From Rhizophagus irregularis (taxonomy: Eukaryota; Glomeromycota; Glomeromycetes; Glomerales; Glomeraceae), in contig NC_089443.1 of NCBI RefSeq assembly GCF_026210795.1, positions 3,224,001-3,288,000 on the forward strand: 64,000 bases of DNA, given 5' to 3'. The position numbers and the translations under genes were made by a program. Positions 24,085-36,490 of this stretch are shown here, one piece after another. How positions within the stretch are numbered: the first letter of the stretch is position 1; every line of letters begins with the position of its first letter. A model generated the notes under the pieces. The model was not told the origin of the DNA. It did not search any database and worked only from the letters and a program-made list of their open reading frames with translations.

Positions 24085-25010
24085 TTTTGTGATGTTAATT
24101 CAGTGTTAATATAATATCATTACGATGTAGTTACGATATTAAATAAATGTAAAACATTTTTTGTAATATTAATTCGATATTAATATGATATTATTATGAT
24201 GTAGTTACGATATCAAATAAAATTGTAATATTAATTCAATGTTAATATGACATCACTACGATGTGGCTACAGATGTAAAATATTTTTGTAATATTAATTC
24301 GATATTAATATGATATTATTATGATGTAGTTACGATATCAAATAAAATTGTAATATTAATTCAATGTTAATACGACATCACTACGATGTGGCTACGATAT
24401 CAAACAGATGTAAAATATTTTTGCAATATTAATTCAATGTTAATATGATATCACTACGATGTGGTTACGATATCAAATAAAATGTCAAATATTTTGTAAT
24501 ATTAATTCAATGTTAATACAATATCACTACGACATGGTTACGATATCAAATAAAATGTCAAATATTTTGTAATATTAATTCAATGTTAATATGACATCAC
24601 TACGATGTGGTTACAATATCAAATAAAATGTCAAATATCTTTGCAATATTAATTCAATGTTAATACAATATCACTACGACATGGTTACGATATCAAATAA
24701 AATGTCAAATATTTTGTAATATTAATTCAATGTTAATATGACATCACTACGATGTGGTTACGATATCAAATAAAATGTCAAATATCTTTGCAATATTAAT
24801 TCGATGTTAATATGATATCACTACGATGTGGTTACAATATCAAATAAAATGTCAAATATTTTGTAATATTAATTCAATGTTAATACAATATCACTACGAT
24901 ATGGTTACAATATCAAATAAATGTCAAATATTTTTGTAATATTAATTCAATGTTAATACGACATCACTACGATGTGATTACGTGATAATATTTACATCGC
25001 ATAATGATCG
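24085..25010. repeat. ATATC-rich satellite, ~73-bp unit
   Basis: About a dozen tandem copies of a ~73-base unit: GTAATATTAATTCAATGTTA, ATATGACATCACTACGATG, TGGTTACGATATCAAATAAA, ATGTCAAATATTTT. The right edge runs into GCGATATCGCAGAGATATCG and ATCGTAATGATATCGTAATG words (25,010-25,145). The ATTAATTCAATRTTAATATGA phrase is also in the ~172-bp satellite at 16.4-17.3 kb, so the two arrays share ancestry. Confidence 0.85.
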
Positions 25011-25145
25011 CAGCGATATCGCAGAGATATCGAACTAATCAATATTGAATAAATACAGTTACGACTAACTTAACGATGTCGAATCTATTTTTTATCAAAA
25101 TATCGTAATGATATCGTAATGATATCATTGCGATATCTAATCAAT

Positions 25146-25564
25146 ATCGATTGTAAACTCCAAGTTTCAGCAAAGTAAATCTATATTAATATCTTTGAAG
25201 GTATTAACATAATAAATGATAATATATAAAAGGTTAAATAAAAGACATTATTTGGTTAAAAAATTATATAATACATTAGTAATAAAAATTCTTAAATATG
25301 TAAAAGTAAAAAACAATTTAAAATTATTTATTAATAATAAGGAAGCTTACAGATATTACGTAATTATCAAAGAGGAAAGGGTAACCAAAATCTTACGTTA
25401 CACTTAATAAAATATATAATTTATAAATATTATAATTTGATTGGTTATTAAATCTGACAAGGGGAAGAGAGAGTAAGTTTATATTAAACTGAATATTATG
25501 TAATATATGTAACTCCTCTAATATTATTTATTAATAAAAAACCATATAAAAAAGCCAATAAAAT
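25146..25564. other. Intergenic DNA
   Basis: AT-rich spacer. A 63-codon open frame at 25,216-25,407 (IIYKRLNKRHYLVKKLYN...) has no recognisable motif and the composition of random AT-rich DNA; I do not call it a gene. Confidence 0.45.
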
Positions 25565-27525
25565 TTTTTTTTTTTTTTTTTTATGTTTTAAGAGACATCA
25601 GCATAGCCGGTTCACTAGAGCTACATGGAGGAGTACTACAACTAAAGTTGCGAAAATGCACTCCTACCGTTGAGCGACAACTAACCAAGCACCTACTCTA
25701 ATTATTAGAAGTAATTGGATGTACAGTCGCGTCAGAAAGTAATGCCCGATTTGAAAATGAAGACAAATACAAATATATTTGTATTTTTTCACCAGTATAA
25801 ACATTAGTAAAAAATTTATATCTAGTTCGCTTCTCATACTACATTAAATTTTCACAATCCCAGGGTGGCAGCCTTCCCAAAAACAGAACTATTTAAATTT
25901 TCATTTTTTCTTCTTTCCAAGTTTTTGCGCTACAGCTCTTGGGAGGAGAGGTCACACTTCGGATAATATATTGGTTCGTTTCTAATTGTTCTCTCTTTGT
26001 TTAAACCAAATTAAATTGTTGGCAAATCAGTAGTTGCAATTTTATTTAATTTTAGCTGATTTTTGCTTAAATATGAAATTTATAATTATCTTGCCACTTG
26101 TGATTATCTTGGCATCCAGTGATCCGAATTTAGCAAATAAGGACTCATTGGATTCGTCTCGTCAAGACGAATTGAATAGTGGTCGGTTCATATCTCTAGG
26201 ATCGATATATGCCAAGATATATATTAAAATATATTATAGACATTTTGGCCATTATCTCGTAATATATCGATGTTATACACATGAGCTGGCCACCATTCGA
26301 TGCGTCTTGACGAGACTAATCCAATGAGCCTTTGATTATCAAAATCGGATCACTGAATAGTGAGCTATTCCGATTTTATGAAACCCAGAGTTTAAAATTT
26401 AAATTTTCAGGGTAAAGTATGTTTGGAGGTATATCTCGGCATCTATTGGTCTAGAGGCATTCGATTCAACTAACATTGGACTCGTCTTGGTGAGGTGAAT
26501 CCAATAAGCCTTAATTTGTCAAACTCTGATCACTGGATGCTGGGATAACCATAGTGGTAAATAATTATAACCTACTTGTAAGTAATTAAGAACACTTTCC
26601 GACGCGACTGTACGGTTCCCCCTACCCCCTATATACCACACTGGGAAGACGACCCAAATTTATACCCACACAAGGATGGATCGTAGTGTAGCAGGGTTTC
26701 TGACACAGTTATACTACCTACTAGCGCCCGTCAGAAGTGACAACCACCCACGTACGGCAAATATAACAAAAGGACGACATGCAGAAGTTCTTTCATAATG
26801 GTTAGTTTAGAGGTACTGCAATACTAAGACTACTAATATGGCCTCACTCAAAGCCCACTACAGGCCGTGATTACCATACCAGCCCACCATAGTTGTAAAT
26901 TCTCCAGTAGTAATAGTAGTGACTACCAAGGACGAGTGCTAGCAAGAATGCGGGATTACACTTTATTATAAGAACCTAACCCAGTTATCCAGAATCACCC
27001 ACCAGTACGTCAAATTCACTGAGAAATCGAATCTCACCTTAGAACCTTATATACCTGTGAGCCTACGAACGTCTTCAATCAGCCTTAACCTATTAGAAGG
27101 TAAACTACTGCTAAGACATCGAGATTTTACCATCTATGAGGACCATCTAGCATAGTAAACCCCCACAGTAAAGTTTACCACACCCTTAGTGGTATCGTAG
27201 AGTGACCACCAAAATAAGAGCTCACCCAGATGGTATGCAAGCAGTGACCATCCAGACAGGACAATAGGCTTCCCGAATGCGCCAGTAGGGAACGGCAGAG
27301 AACACATGACCCTTTGTTGAAATATGCCGCCGACTGGTACATACTAATTCACCATGATGCAGTCCAGCCTACACTAATCCCTGTACCTTCACACTATTGG
27401 TAGTAGTGTCTGCAGTAAAATTCTTTTAATTTCTGTGATCGGTGGAATCGAACGCAACGACTCACCATCCTCAGGGCTTCACGAGAGGATTCACGAACTA
27501 ATCAATGAGCCAAGGGTGATCAACC
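25565..27525 (-). mobile_element. Long non-coding retroposon with tRNA-like head (SINE-like)
   Basis: Read on the minus strand, the element starts near 27,525. TGGCTCATTGATTAG (27,512-27,498) resembles a Pol III A box and GCGTTCGATTCCA (27,455-27,443) a B box. It ends in an ~18-base A-run (T-run at 25,565-25,582). The body, about 1.07 kb without the inserted MITE at 25722-26612, is clearly GC-richer than its surroundings and has no substantial open frame in 26,613-27,430. A tRNA-like head plus poly(A) tail is the SINE plan, but the body is unusually long. Target duplications at the ends are unclear. Confidence 0.55.
25722..26612. mobile_element. Foldback MITE with TA-bounded ends
   Basis: The ends are TACAGTCGCGTCAGAAAGT and, inverted, TACAGTCGCGTCGGAAAGTG, with TA at each tip as in Tc1/mariner-type elements. 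The interior has three copies, in both orientations, of the shared hairpin core (26,146-26,181, 26,293-26,326, about 26,470-26,506) and of the second block (GGCATCCAGTGATCCGAAT at 26,111; GATCACTGGATGCTGGGATAA at 26,529). No transposase. The open frame at 26,034-26,327 only reflects this repeat. It splits the GC-richer retroposon. Confidence 0.8.
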
Positions 27526-28096
27526 TAAAAAGTTAATAAAAATATAGTATTTCAATTTACTTTATAGCAAAGTTATTCTAAACTTTTTCTTATAGTTTTT
27601 TTTAGAATTTTTGAGAAAAGAATTATAATAATGAATTATCAGTCAATCATGTGACACTTAAAGGTGGGGACGGACATTTGACGTTGATGTCAGTGGAAAA
27701 TTTGGTCATCGGAAAAAGTGACGGATTCCGGCTAAAGTCACGTGTGCAGAATAAACCAATAAGAAATTCTTTTCTAAATCGCATATTCGTGTAACATTAT
27801 TTTGGACGCAATAATCCTATTTTTGGAATTCCGTGGTCTTTCAAAATTTACATCTACCGAACGAAAACTTTGAAAAGAAAAACCTATAAAGCAGTGATCG
27901 TCTGAATTTGGTATTGATCCTTGACCTTTTTTTTAATAAAAGGAATTTTGTAGGACTAATTTTTTAAAAACAATGTTTATTTCGAAAATGGTTTCGTGAG
28001 CACTTATCATTTATTACTAAAAACAGTTATTCTCTTAGGCTTGATTATACGGGCTTAATAGGTCAAACAATACGCAATATTTCTTGACGTTATAAT
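27526..28096. promoter_or_regulatory. Upstream region of the TPR gene
   Basis: About 570 bases between the retroposon and the TPR start. It holds AACCAATAAG near 27,754 (CCAAT-like), GTGACGGATTCCGGCTAAAGTC and TTTGACGTTGATGTCAGTGG (27,677-27,697, with a TGACGT-like half and its inverse). These are candidate promoter elements only; no TATA box is clear. Confidence 0.3.
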
Positions 28097-31000
28097 ATGG
28101 AACAGCTTCAAACAGACAAGATTAATGAGCTCCGTCGAGAGTTGACTCTTACCAGGGCTTCATTCGGTATAGTTTTAATATTTTCTTCGAGTGAATTTTG
28201 CTTTAAACATATATTTATTGTTTATTACTATTAGAACAAAAGTTAAACGATGCAGAAAACAAGATACGGGAATTTAAAAAGATAGGCGAAGATCGAAAGC
28301 GTCTTATAGATGAAAACAAAGAAGCTCTAACATCAATCGGTAATAGTTTTTATAACAATTCTTTTTTCCTAAAGTGCTAAAGTTTAGCGTTCCCTTTATG
28401 TCTTAAATGCCGTATCTTCAAATAATGAATTTAACTAGTTCTATTTTATGGATAAAATACATCATATTTTATCAAATTATTTGAATACAATTCTTATTTA
28501 TATGGATACTAATTTCTATCCAATATTTAATAATACTCCTTAAAGAACAAGAAAATAATCAATTAAAAGACGAAAACAAAAAAATGAAGGAAGAGCTAGA
28601 GAAAACACTTTATGAATGTGCACATCAAGAAAAATTGCTAGAGCAAGAACGACAGAGTCGTATATCTCTTGAGACAGCCAAAGTCCAAGAAATGACACAA
28701 GCGAAGGGTGATTATTTAATTTTGAAGAGAGAAGCTTTTTTAAAGTCTGGATGTTTAATATCGGTTATTTAATTTATCTACAGATGCATATGAAAAAATG
28801 TCTGCCTTGAGACAACAACACCATAGTCAGATACAAAAGTTAGAGAATGATCTTCAAGAAAGTAGGAGTAATGAATATCAATTACAGGTAATAAATTTAT
28901 TGTATACTTCTTTCCTATCAATTGAAAACTAATTTTATAATATATATGTAGCATAAATTTAAGTTGTTGGAGTTCGAAAAAGATTCATATGTGAAACGAT
29001 GCGCGTCATTGGAGAAAGACGTAGATCAATGGCAAAGTCTAGCCAAATCTACTCTAGAAGATAAGGTAGCATTTATGAAAAAAGTAATATATTACGACTT
29101 GTCAATATTTAATAGTATTACATAACTTGTTTAGAATGTAGAAGTCGAAAAACTCAATAGAGATCTTCAATCTGCAACGATAGAGCTTGAAAAATATAAA
29201 CAATCATCTCAAAGTTATGAACGCGCTTATAAAGAACAACTCATTGTTGCTCAAAAAGCGAATTCAGATAGAGATGAAATGAGTCAATATCATCGTGAAC
29301 AAGTGAAACTTTTGAATGTCGAAATAGAAAACGCGCAACGCTTAATACATGTTCATGAAAAGCGCGACGAGGAAAATCAAAAAATTATATCAGAAACTAA
29401 AGGTAAATTTATCAGTTTCAGAAGAAATTTAAATAGGCATTATGTAATAAATTTAAAATAATATGTTTTTCACAACATAGGAGTTGTTGATGATCTAAAT
29501 AATACTCTATTGGAAACTAATGCAAAGTTAGAAGAGGTAGAATATGTTTATTGATATTCGCATAAATTTAAAACGGTTTGATTTTAATTATATGTCCGAA
29601 ATTTTAGTCGATTAATGAGAATCAACATTTACGAAACGAGATTCAAAGACTTGAAGAAGAGAATCGTCAATTGAATGATATATCTGCAATTTCTGATACT
29701 ACTCCAATGGGAGCTGTAAATCTTGCATTACAAAAAAAAGGAAAATCTATAATTCAATTGGTAAATGTTAAAATGTATGAATTTATCTCGTCGGTGATCT
29801 AACGAAATTTAAATTTTATTTAGTACTCTGAATACTCTAAACTTCAAGATCAGCTCATAATCGAAGAGAAGAAAAATTATGAACTCTTACAACTTTTAAA
29901 TTCGTTCAACCATGAAATCGGACAATTTGTAAGTACGATAATTGTAATCCATGTTGTATTTCCTAAATTTTTTTTATTAAACACGCGATTTTTATTATTT
30001 AAGTCACCCGTTATTAACGAAAAAAATGAAGAATTTGATAGAATAGTCAAGGAGTACAAGCAAATGTCTGAGCAACTTTCAGAACGTGATAAGGAAATCG
30101 AAAAAGTTAGAGCATCTGTAAGTTACAATGTCTTTTATAAGATGTTTTAATAAAAAAAAAAATCGATTTTTTAAAATTAATTATATTAATTCTAGTTAAA
30201 AATCTCGAGATCAGAAAATCAGGAACTTAACGAACGAATTATGGAACTTCAAGAGGGTGATTTTTAGTTGTATATTTCATAATTTTTATTATGATCATTT
30301 ATAATAATTTTATTTTCAATTTATTTCATTATTTAGAGAAAGAATTTTGTGTTAAGCATAATACGTCACTGTTAGAAGAACTAGATAAGCTTCGTAAAGA
30401 AGGTTCAACTAATCTTGATGCAAATATTAGCAAAGATGAATCAACTAAATCTATCGATTTAGATTCATTATATTCGCGTAACCTTCACCTGGAAGCTGAG
30501 AAAACAGTAATGATTAGGAGGATGCAAAGTTATCAAAACATGATAAACGAGTTAGAAGCTCAAATATCTCTTAAGAGTACCGAGAATAAAAATGCGGTAG
30601 GAGAAGTTACTCGACTTCAACACCGCCTAAAGCAATATCAGACGCAAATTGATACACTTGAGCGTGAAAGAGAATTGGTTTCACGTAAACGTTACAGTTT
30701 GTCAAGTGACTCTACACCTCAAGCAAATATTTCCCCCACTTCAAGACAACTTGATTTTCAAGCAGAGAATGTAGACTTAAAGGTACTTTCGATTAAATTA
30801 TTTACGTAATTAATACTTAGCTAATTAAATAATTTTACTGTAGAATCGCCTTGATATTGCTACTGATGAATTAAAAAATTATGACGAGAAGTTGCGAAAA
30901 ACAAATCAAGAGTTGAATGCACTTCGTCACGAGAAGATTCAATTTACATATGATAAACAGCACTTGGAAGGTACACCTAATTTTTCATCCCGAGTTAAAA

Positions 31001-34000
31001 ATATCAATTATTTGGCTTTATAAAAACGATTAACGTTTCATATAACACTAATTAGAACGATACAAGATTCTCGATAATCATTTCAATATCAAGAATGATG
31101 AAAATAGGTCCAATAAGGAGTTATTACGTCAGGTTCAAAAGATAAATGAACAATTGGAAAAACAAGCTAGACAGGTGGATATTTACTTATATAATTGTTT
31201 AAAAATTTACGTCCTTCGCATTATTAGTATTTTCTAACGATTCTTGTTGCAGGCTGATAATGAAAGGATAATTTCATCTCAAGAACTCAAAACATTGCAA
31301 AATGAGTATAACACTCGTAAAGATGAATGGGAACAGCTACAACGCAAATTTAATAAAGAAATGGACGAGCTCATGGCTGATAAACAGAAAGCAGAAATTA
31401 CTGCTCAAGGCTTACAACAATTATCAGAAGAAAAACAACGTCTGGAAAATGAATTTAAAGAGACCCAAGAGAAACTATTAGCATCACAGGTTAAACTTGA
31501 TAGACTGAATGCACAGCATGAAGAATTATCTGAGAAATATTCTTCTGTATTAACCAAATCAGCTGAAGATAAGAACAAGCTCACAGATGAAAATGCGGCG
31601 CTACAAAATAAGTTAAATTCGTTAGAGGCTGATCATCGAAAATTGAATGATCATATTGATTCACTAAATAAAGAAATTCAAGAGTATAAGGATAAGGTGA
31701 ATCTTTTAGAGACACAAGATCAAGGAATCGCAATCGCTCAATTACGGTAAATTTATTAAATAATATACTTTTAGTGTTCGACGCTTTATTTTTACATTTT
31801 AATAATTTATATGCAGGAAAGAACTCGATCTTCTCAAAAAAGAAAATGAAGAGTTACGAAAAGACTATGAAACGTACAAGGATTTGGCGGAATTAAGGGA
31901 AAAATCTTTAGAAGATAATCAGAGATTATATCTTGAATTGAAATCCGCTACAGATCAAGAAAGAAAAGATAATAATGTAAAGTTATTTTTCTTTTAATAA
32001 AAAGAAGACATTATGTTTTAAAATTCATTGTAATTAATATTGGGTATGTTATAGAACACGATAAAATTGCTTCAAGAAGAGCTGCAAAAGAATAAGGATG
32101 AACTTAAATTGAAGGAAGACAATCTTAATTCAAATCTAAAGGATCTTTCTGATGCTCTTGACAAATTGAGTGCTTCTCAACAGGCATTAGATGAAATTAT
32201 GACGAATTCAGCTGCCAAAGACAAACAGTATAGTGAAGAAACGAAGAGACGGGAAACTTTGTTGGAAGAATCACAACAAAATTATAATAGAGAGCTTGCA
32301 GCTCATGCTGCCGCTGTACAATCTTTGAATGATATACAACAACTGCATAAAGTGCTACAGGAAGAATTTAATCAATTTAAGGTAGTAGCTCGGAAATAGT
32401 TATTTGCGATATAATTTACATTCATACTGAGTTTATACTATTAATTTACTAGATTAAAGCTCAACAAACGGAATCTTCCTTGAATGATGAAAGAGTGCGG
32501 TTTGAAAAAGAATTAGCAGAATTCCAACAAAAGTAAATTAATTATTCGTTATGATAATGATATTTTCTATTGTATCATATTTTGAATATTTCTCTCTAAT
32601 ATCATTTATAGATGTAAGGATTTCGAAGAAGATAACAAAGTTCTTCGCAATTATTTCAACAATACACCTACAGACATGACTGCGCAGAATCAAGTAATAT
32701 CTTTGCTACGAAGCGACCAACAGAAGGCGGAAGCAGAAAAGGACTATTATGCAAAACAGGCTGAAAGGTATAAAGCACAGTTAGAACAAACTCAAAAGAA
32801 TTATGATGAAATTCAAGTCTTACTTCTTAAGGTTTTTATTTCTTTTTAATTTCTTAACTTCAATTTTTGATGGATAATTTAATCTTATTTTATTACATTG
32901 ATATAGGAACGAGCAGAAAAGGCCGCACCTGATCAACAACTTACTAATGAACTACTAGAAGCGCAAAAGTTATCAAAAATTCTTGATGAAAGCAATCAGA
33001 CCCTACGAAACGAAAAAGAAAATTTAGATAAGAAGATGGTTGAATTAGAGTCTTCAATAAAAATATCCGATGAGAAAAACAATTCTCTTGAAGGTTAGTA
33101 TTTGCATTATATTTAATAGCTTTATAATCATACTAAAAATATTTTCGAATGAAGACGAAATCCGAACTTTGAAAGTTGATCTTAGCACTTATCAACAAGA
33201 AATAAACCTTCTTAAAGATGACAACAATAAATGGAGAGACAGATTCCAAACTGTGCTCAACAAATATGGTGTAAGTGTTTCATTAATAATTATTTTTATA
33301 TATAAATAATTGCTAATTTAGCTTTCCATTAAATTATTAATAGATCAATGATCCTACTGAACTACAACAATTACAAGATAATTTAAAATCTGTTACGGAG
33401 AATCTGAAAGTCATTACAGAGGAACGCGACAGAATGAAGTCCGAAATTGATAGGTTAAATGCGGATATTGATTCTCATAAAAAACAGATAAATGATCTCA
33501 AAAGTACATCTGACAGTGCCACCAAGTCTAATCATACTCTTAAAGCTCAGGTAATTTTAAGTGAATAATGGTTTTTTTCATGTTTCATTATTTTAAGATT
33601 TTGTAAAATATTTGTAGTTCGATAACCTGAAGATATCAGCAATGAAATTCAAAACTGATAGAGATAATTATAAGACAAAAATTGAACAGATGGAGAAGGA
33701 GAATACGCAATTTAAACAAGAGAATGCACAATCAAAGATGGAGAATACAAAATTAAGAGAATCACTCGAAGGGCAAAAGAAAAAATTTCAAGGACATGTG
33801 CAGAATATGCAACGAACGCTGCAACAAAAAGCTACAAGCCAACTTCAAGTTTATCAGGAACAATCAAAGAAAGAAATTGAAGAATTGAAGAAACAAATTG
33901 AGGAGTTGAAGAAACAAAACGAAGAGAAGACAAAACAAGTTGAGGAGAAGACAAAACAAGTTGAGGAGAAGACAAAACAAGTTGAAGAGAAGACAAAACA

Positions 34001-35229
34001 AGTTGAGGAGAAGACAAGACAAGTTGAAGAGAAGACAAAACAAGTTGAGGAGAAGACAAAACAAGTTGAGGAGAAGACAAAACAAGTTGAGGAGAAGACA
34101 AAACAAGTTGAGGAGAAGACAAAACAAGTTGAAGAAGCTTTAGAAAAGGAACCAGAATTATTGAGAATAAAAGCGCAAGAGTCTATGTATAAGAGTAAAA
34201 TTAGTAGATTGGAGACTGAGAATACCGAGTTAAAGCAAAAATTTCAATCTTCGTCAGAAAGTTCGTTGAAAGAAGTAGTCGCTAGTCAACCTACAGCTGA
34301 AACTATAGCAAAAGATACGGCAGTAAAGACGGAAGAATTTTTGCAATCATTATTGCCTATGACATCTGTTTCATCGTTAATTCCAACGACTACTAATTTA
34401 CCTGGCGTAACTTCAACTGTACATAATGATTCAAACACTACAACTTCACCCGGAAGTCCATTTCAAGCTGTGCAAGAACTACATAATGATGCACAAGAAA
34501 ACGTTTTACAACCGCCAGTTATGCAACAAATAACAGTTCAACCTGCTGCTACTGCTGCTAGTAGTGGTGATGGTCCGAATATGACAGGCGCATCAGTTTC
34601 AGTTAGATTACCCGGCAGTAATACTGGACAAATTCAAAATGCACCGAGAGAGAAGCCACCTGTTAAAATTCAAAGACATCGTGGGCCATTAGTGCTTCCA
34701 AGTTCGCCTCGGGGTCCGTCTCAGGTAGCTTCGCCTACGCCCACTGTCGAAGAACAGCCGTTGAATCAGTCTCAAACTGTATCAGATACAGAAAAAGTTG
34801 TTCAACCATCCGAAGTAACGGAAGCAATAGCAATAACTGTTCAGCCCGCTCAAGAAGTACCAAATGAAATTCAGCCTGAGAACGAACCATTAACTTCTGT
34901 ATTAGAGGAAACTCCAGCTGAAGCTACGGTTCGTAAGCGTTCTTGGGATGAAGTTGAAACACAAGAAGAATCTCTTGGTTAGTCATCACTAAATATCATT
35001 CATTATCTTATTTATATAGAATTGTCTGATTAACTCTCTTTTATTTTTCTTTACAGCATCCACTTCAGCTGTACAAGTTGAAGATTTTGATATTACAATT
35101 CCCTCAAATATTGCTGATGGAGGTGATGAGGAAGAAGTGAAGGGTGACGCCGTCGCCAACTCTCCAACCACGAATGATGATGTTGCGGGATTTCCAGCAA
35201 CAAAAAAGATTAAGGTTGAAGAAGAATAA
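28097..35229 (+). CDS. Nucleoporin TPR/Mlp1-Mlp2 homologue
   Basis: About 24 exons separated by short GT-AG introns give roughly 1,780 residues, nearly all coiled coil, with a Pro/Thr/Ser/Gln-rich tail and a Glu/Lys end (KKIKVEEE). Conserved TPR stretches are visible in order: TPMGAVNLALQKKGKSIIQL with YSKLQDQLIIE (29,700-29,880), YNRELAAHAAAVQSLND (32,285-32,335), QVISLLRSDQQKAEAEKDYY (32,693-32,750) and NKYGINDPTELQQLQ (33,260-33,380). The protein should form the nuclear basket, anchoring mRNA export and chromatin at pores. The last large exon has a 21-bp tandem repeat (VEEKTKQ heptads). The ATG chosen follows a stop-rich leader and opens the coiled coil; a short upstream exon is possible. 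It is followed by the MIC26/27 gene on the same strand. Confidence 0.88.
33925..34131 (+). repeat. 21-bp coding minisatellite (VEEKTKQ heptads)
   Basis: About ten head-to-tail copies of GTTGAGGAGAAGACAAAACAA encode VEEKTKQ within TPR; two differ by GAA for GAG and one by AGACAA (Arg for Lys). Being a multiple of 7 residues, the array keeps the coiled-coil register. Near-identity of copies implies recent expansion, so copy number is likely polymorphic. Long frames on other strands and phases here are artefacts of the repeat. Confidence 0.9.
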
Positions 35230-35521
35230 TTAATTAATAATATTTAATTAAAAAATTAGATTTTTCGATAACTGATTTTATAATCTTCGCAATATGTTAT
35301 GTATAATATACAAATTTTTACAGCGTGTGTAATGAGTGATCGAGTTACACGTTCTTAAAGTAGTAATATTGATTATCAAGTGATAATTTGAGTACATTTT
35401 TCCCGAGTATTTTCTTTCTGAAAATAAAAAGTAACCCTTTATTCCATATTAGTATTTTTACAGATTATAGACAATATTTATTGAAAATTTTTAATAAATT
35501 ACAATTTTTAACAGTACAAGA

Positions 35522-36373
35522 ATGTTAGTTTTAACAGCATTTGCAGGAGCTGTTTTAAAAGGATTTAAAGGATTTCCGGTAATTTATGCGGAGGAAAACC
35601 CTGCTAAAAAGGTAAACACTAAATTTTCTTTACTTAAAAAAAGCTTTGCTTTTGAGTAAACAACCATATTTTATTTTTTAGAAGTTAAGTATTTATGATG
35701 AGCCTAAACCCGATATAATTTTAGTAGAATCACCAACAAGATTAGAAAAAGAAATTAGACAAACTAGAATTCAAGTTATTAAAGCTGCTCGTGACTTTGA
35801 AGTAAGTAAACTTTTAAAATGAATTGTTTTTATATTGATGGTAATATTATACATTATTTGAACAAAGCAACAAATTCATGGAGTAGCTAATAAATGGATC
35901 GCTATTGAACAAGATACTGAAAGTAAGTTTAAAAAATTTTATTCGATAAAAAATTTTTTTACTTATTATTTAATTTATTTAGAAACAATAAAAGAGATTG
36001 TTGCGCAAGATGAACGATTAATGCCAGGGGCATTATATATCTCGGTAGCAGGTTTAGCAGGAACCATTATAGCGAGAAATCGTATGTGTTTAATAATTAT
36101 CTTTTCAATAAAATTATTTATCTTATATAGTGTATTTTTTTAGGTAATGTTTTACTCCGAATTGCAAGTCCATTATTTTTTACCATTGCTTCTTCATATT
36201 ATTTTTTACCAAAAACATCACATAATATTTTAAAAAAAATTCAAGAATACGAACAAAAATCCCCAAAATTATTGAAAGTTCATTATTCTATTTCTGAAGT
36301 AGCTAGCGACACTAAACAAAAAGTTGATTCGGTCATTGCTGATTTAAAAAATAATAATAATAAATCAAAATAA
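35522..36373 (+). CDS. MICOS subunit, Mic26/Mic27 (apolipoprotein O) family
   Basis: Five exons (35522-35611, 35682-35801, 35868-35922, 35983-36081, 36144-36373) join to 197 residues. The signature LMPGALYISVAGLAGTIIARNR followed by LLRIASPLFFTIASSYYFLP gives the two membrane segments typical of the family, with a Gly-rich first one. N-terminally, MLVLTAFAGAVLKGFKGFPVIYAEE is hydrophobic then basic, fitting mitochondrial import. The role is organisation of cristae junctions in the inner membrane with Mic60 and Mic10. It lies 290 bases after TPR and converges on SEC62 with a 117-base gap. Sequence does not separate Mic26 from Mic27. Confidence 0.85.
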
Positions 36374-36490
36374 AAAAAATAAAAGAATATATTTTAATAA
36401 AAAAGTTATTAATTCAATAAATATTAATTTTACTTGATTAATAAATATTAGTAAATTATCAATATAATAATGGTTACGAAATGTTTCATT

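Noticed and set aside
24085-25010. CRISPR or centromere repeat
   Set aside because: The whole 73-base unit is repeated with no unique spacers. Centromere identity cannot be judged from sequence alone.
26034-26327. 97-codon open frame
   Set aside because: It lies wholly within the foldback MITE and follows its inverted repeat, with no protein-like features.
27430-27525. Functional tRNA gene
   Set aside because: A- and B-box-like words are present but acceptor and T-stem strands do not pair, and the sequence continues into a repeat body.
33832-34143. Long open frames on both strands over the TPR heptad array
   Set aside because: A 21-bp tandem repeat opens several frames at once; only the VEEKTKQ frame joins the conserved coiled coil.
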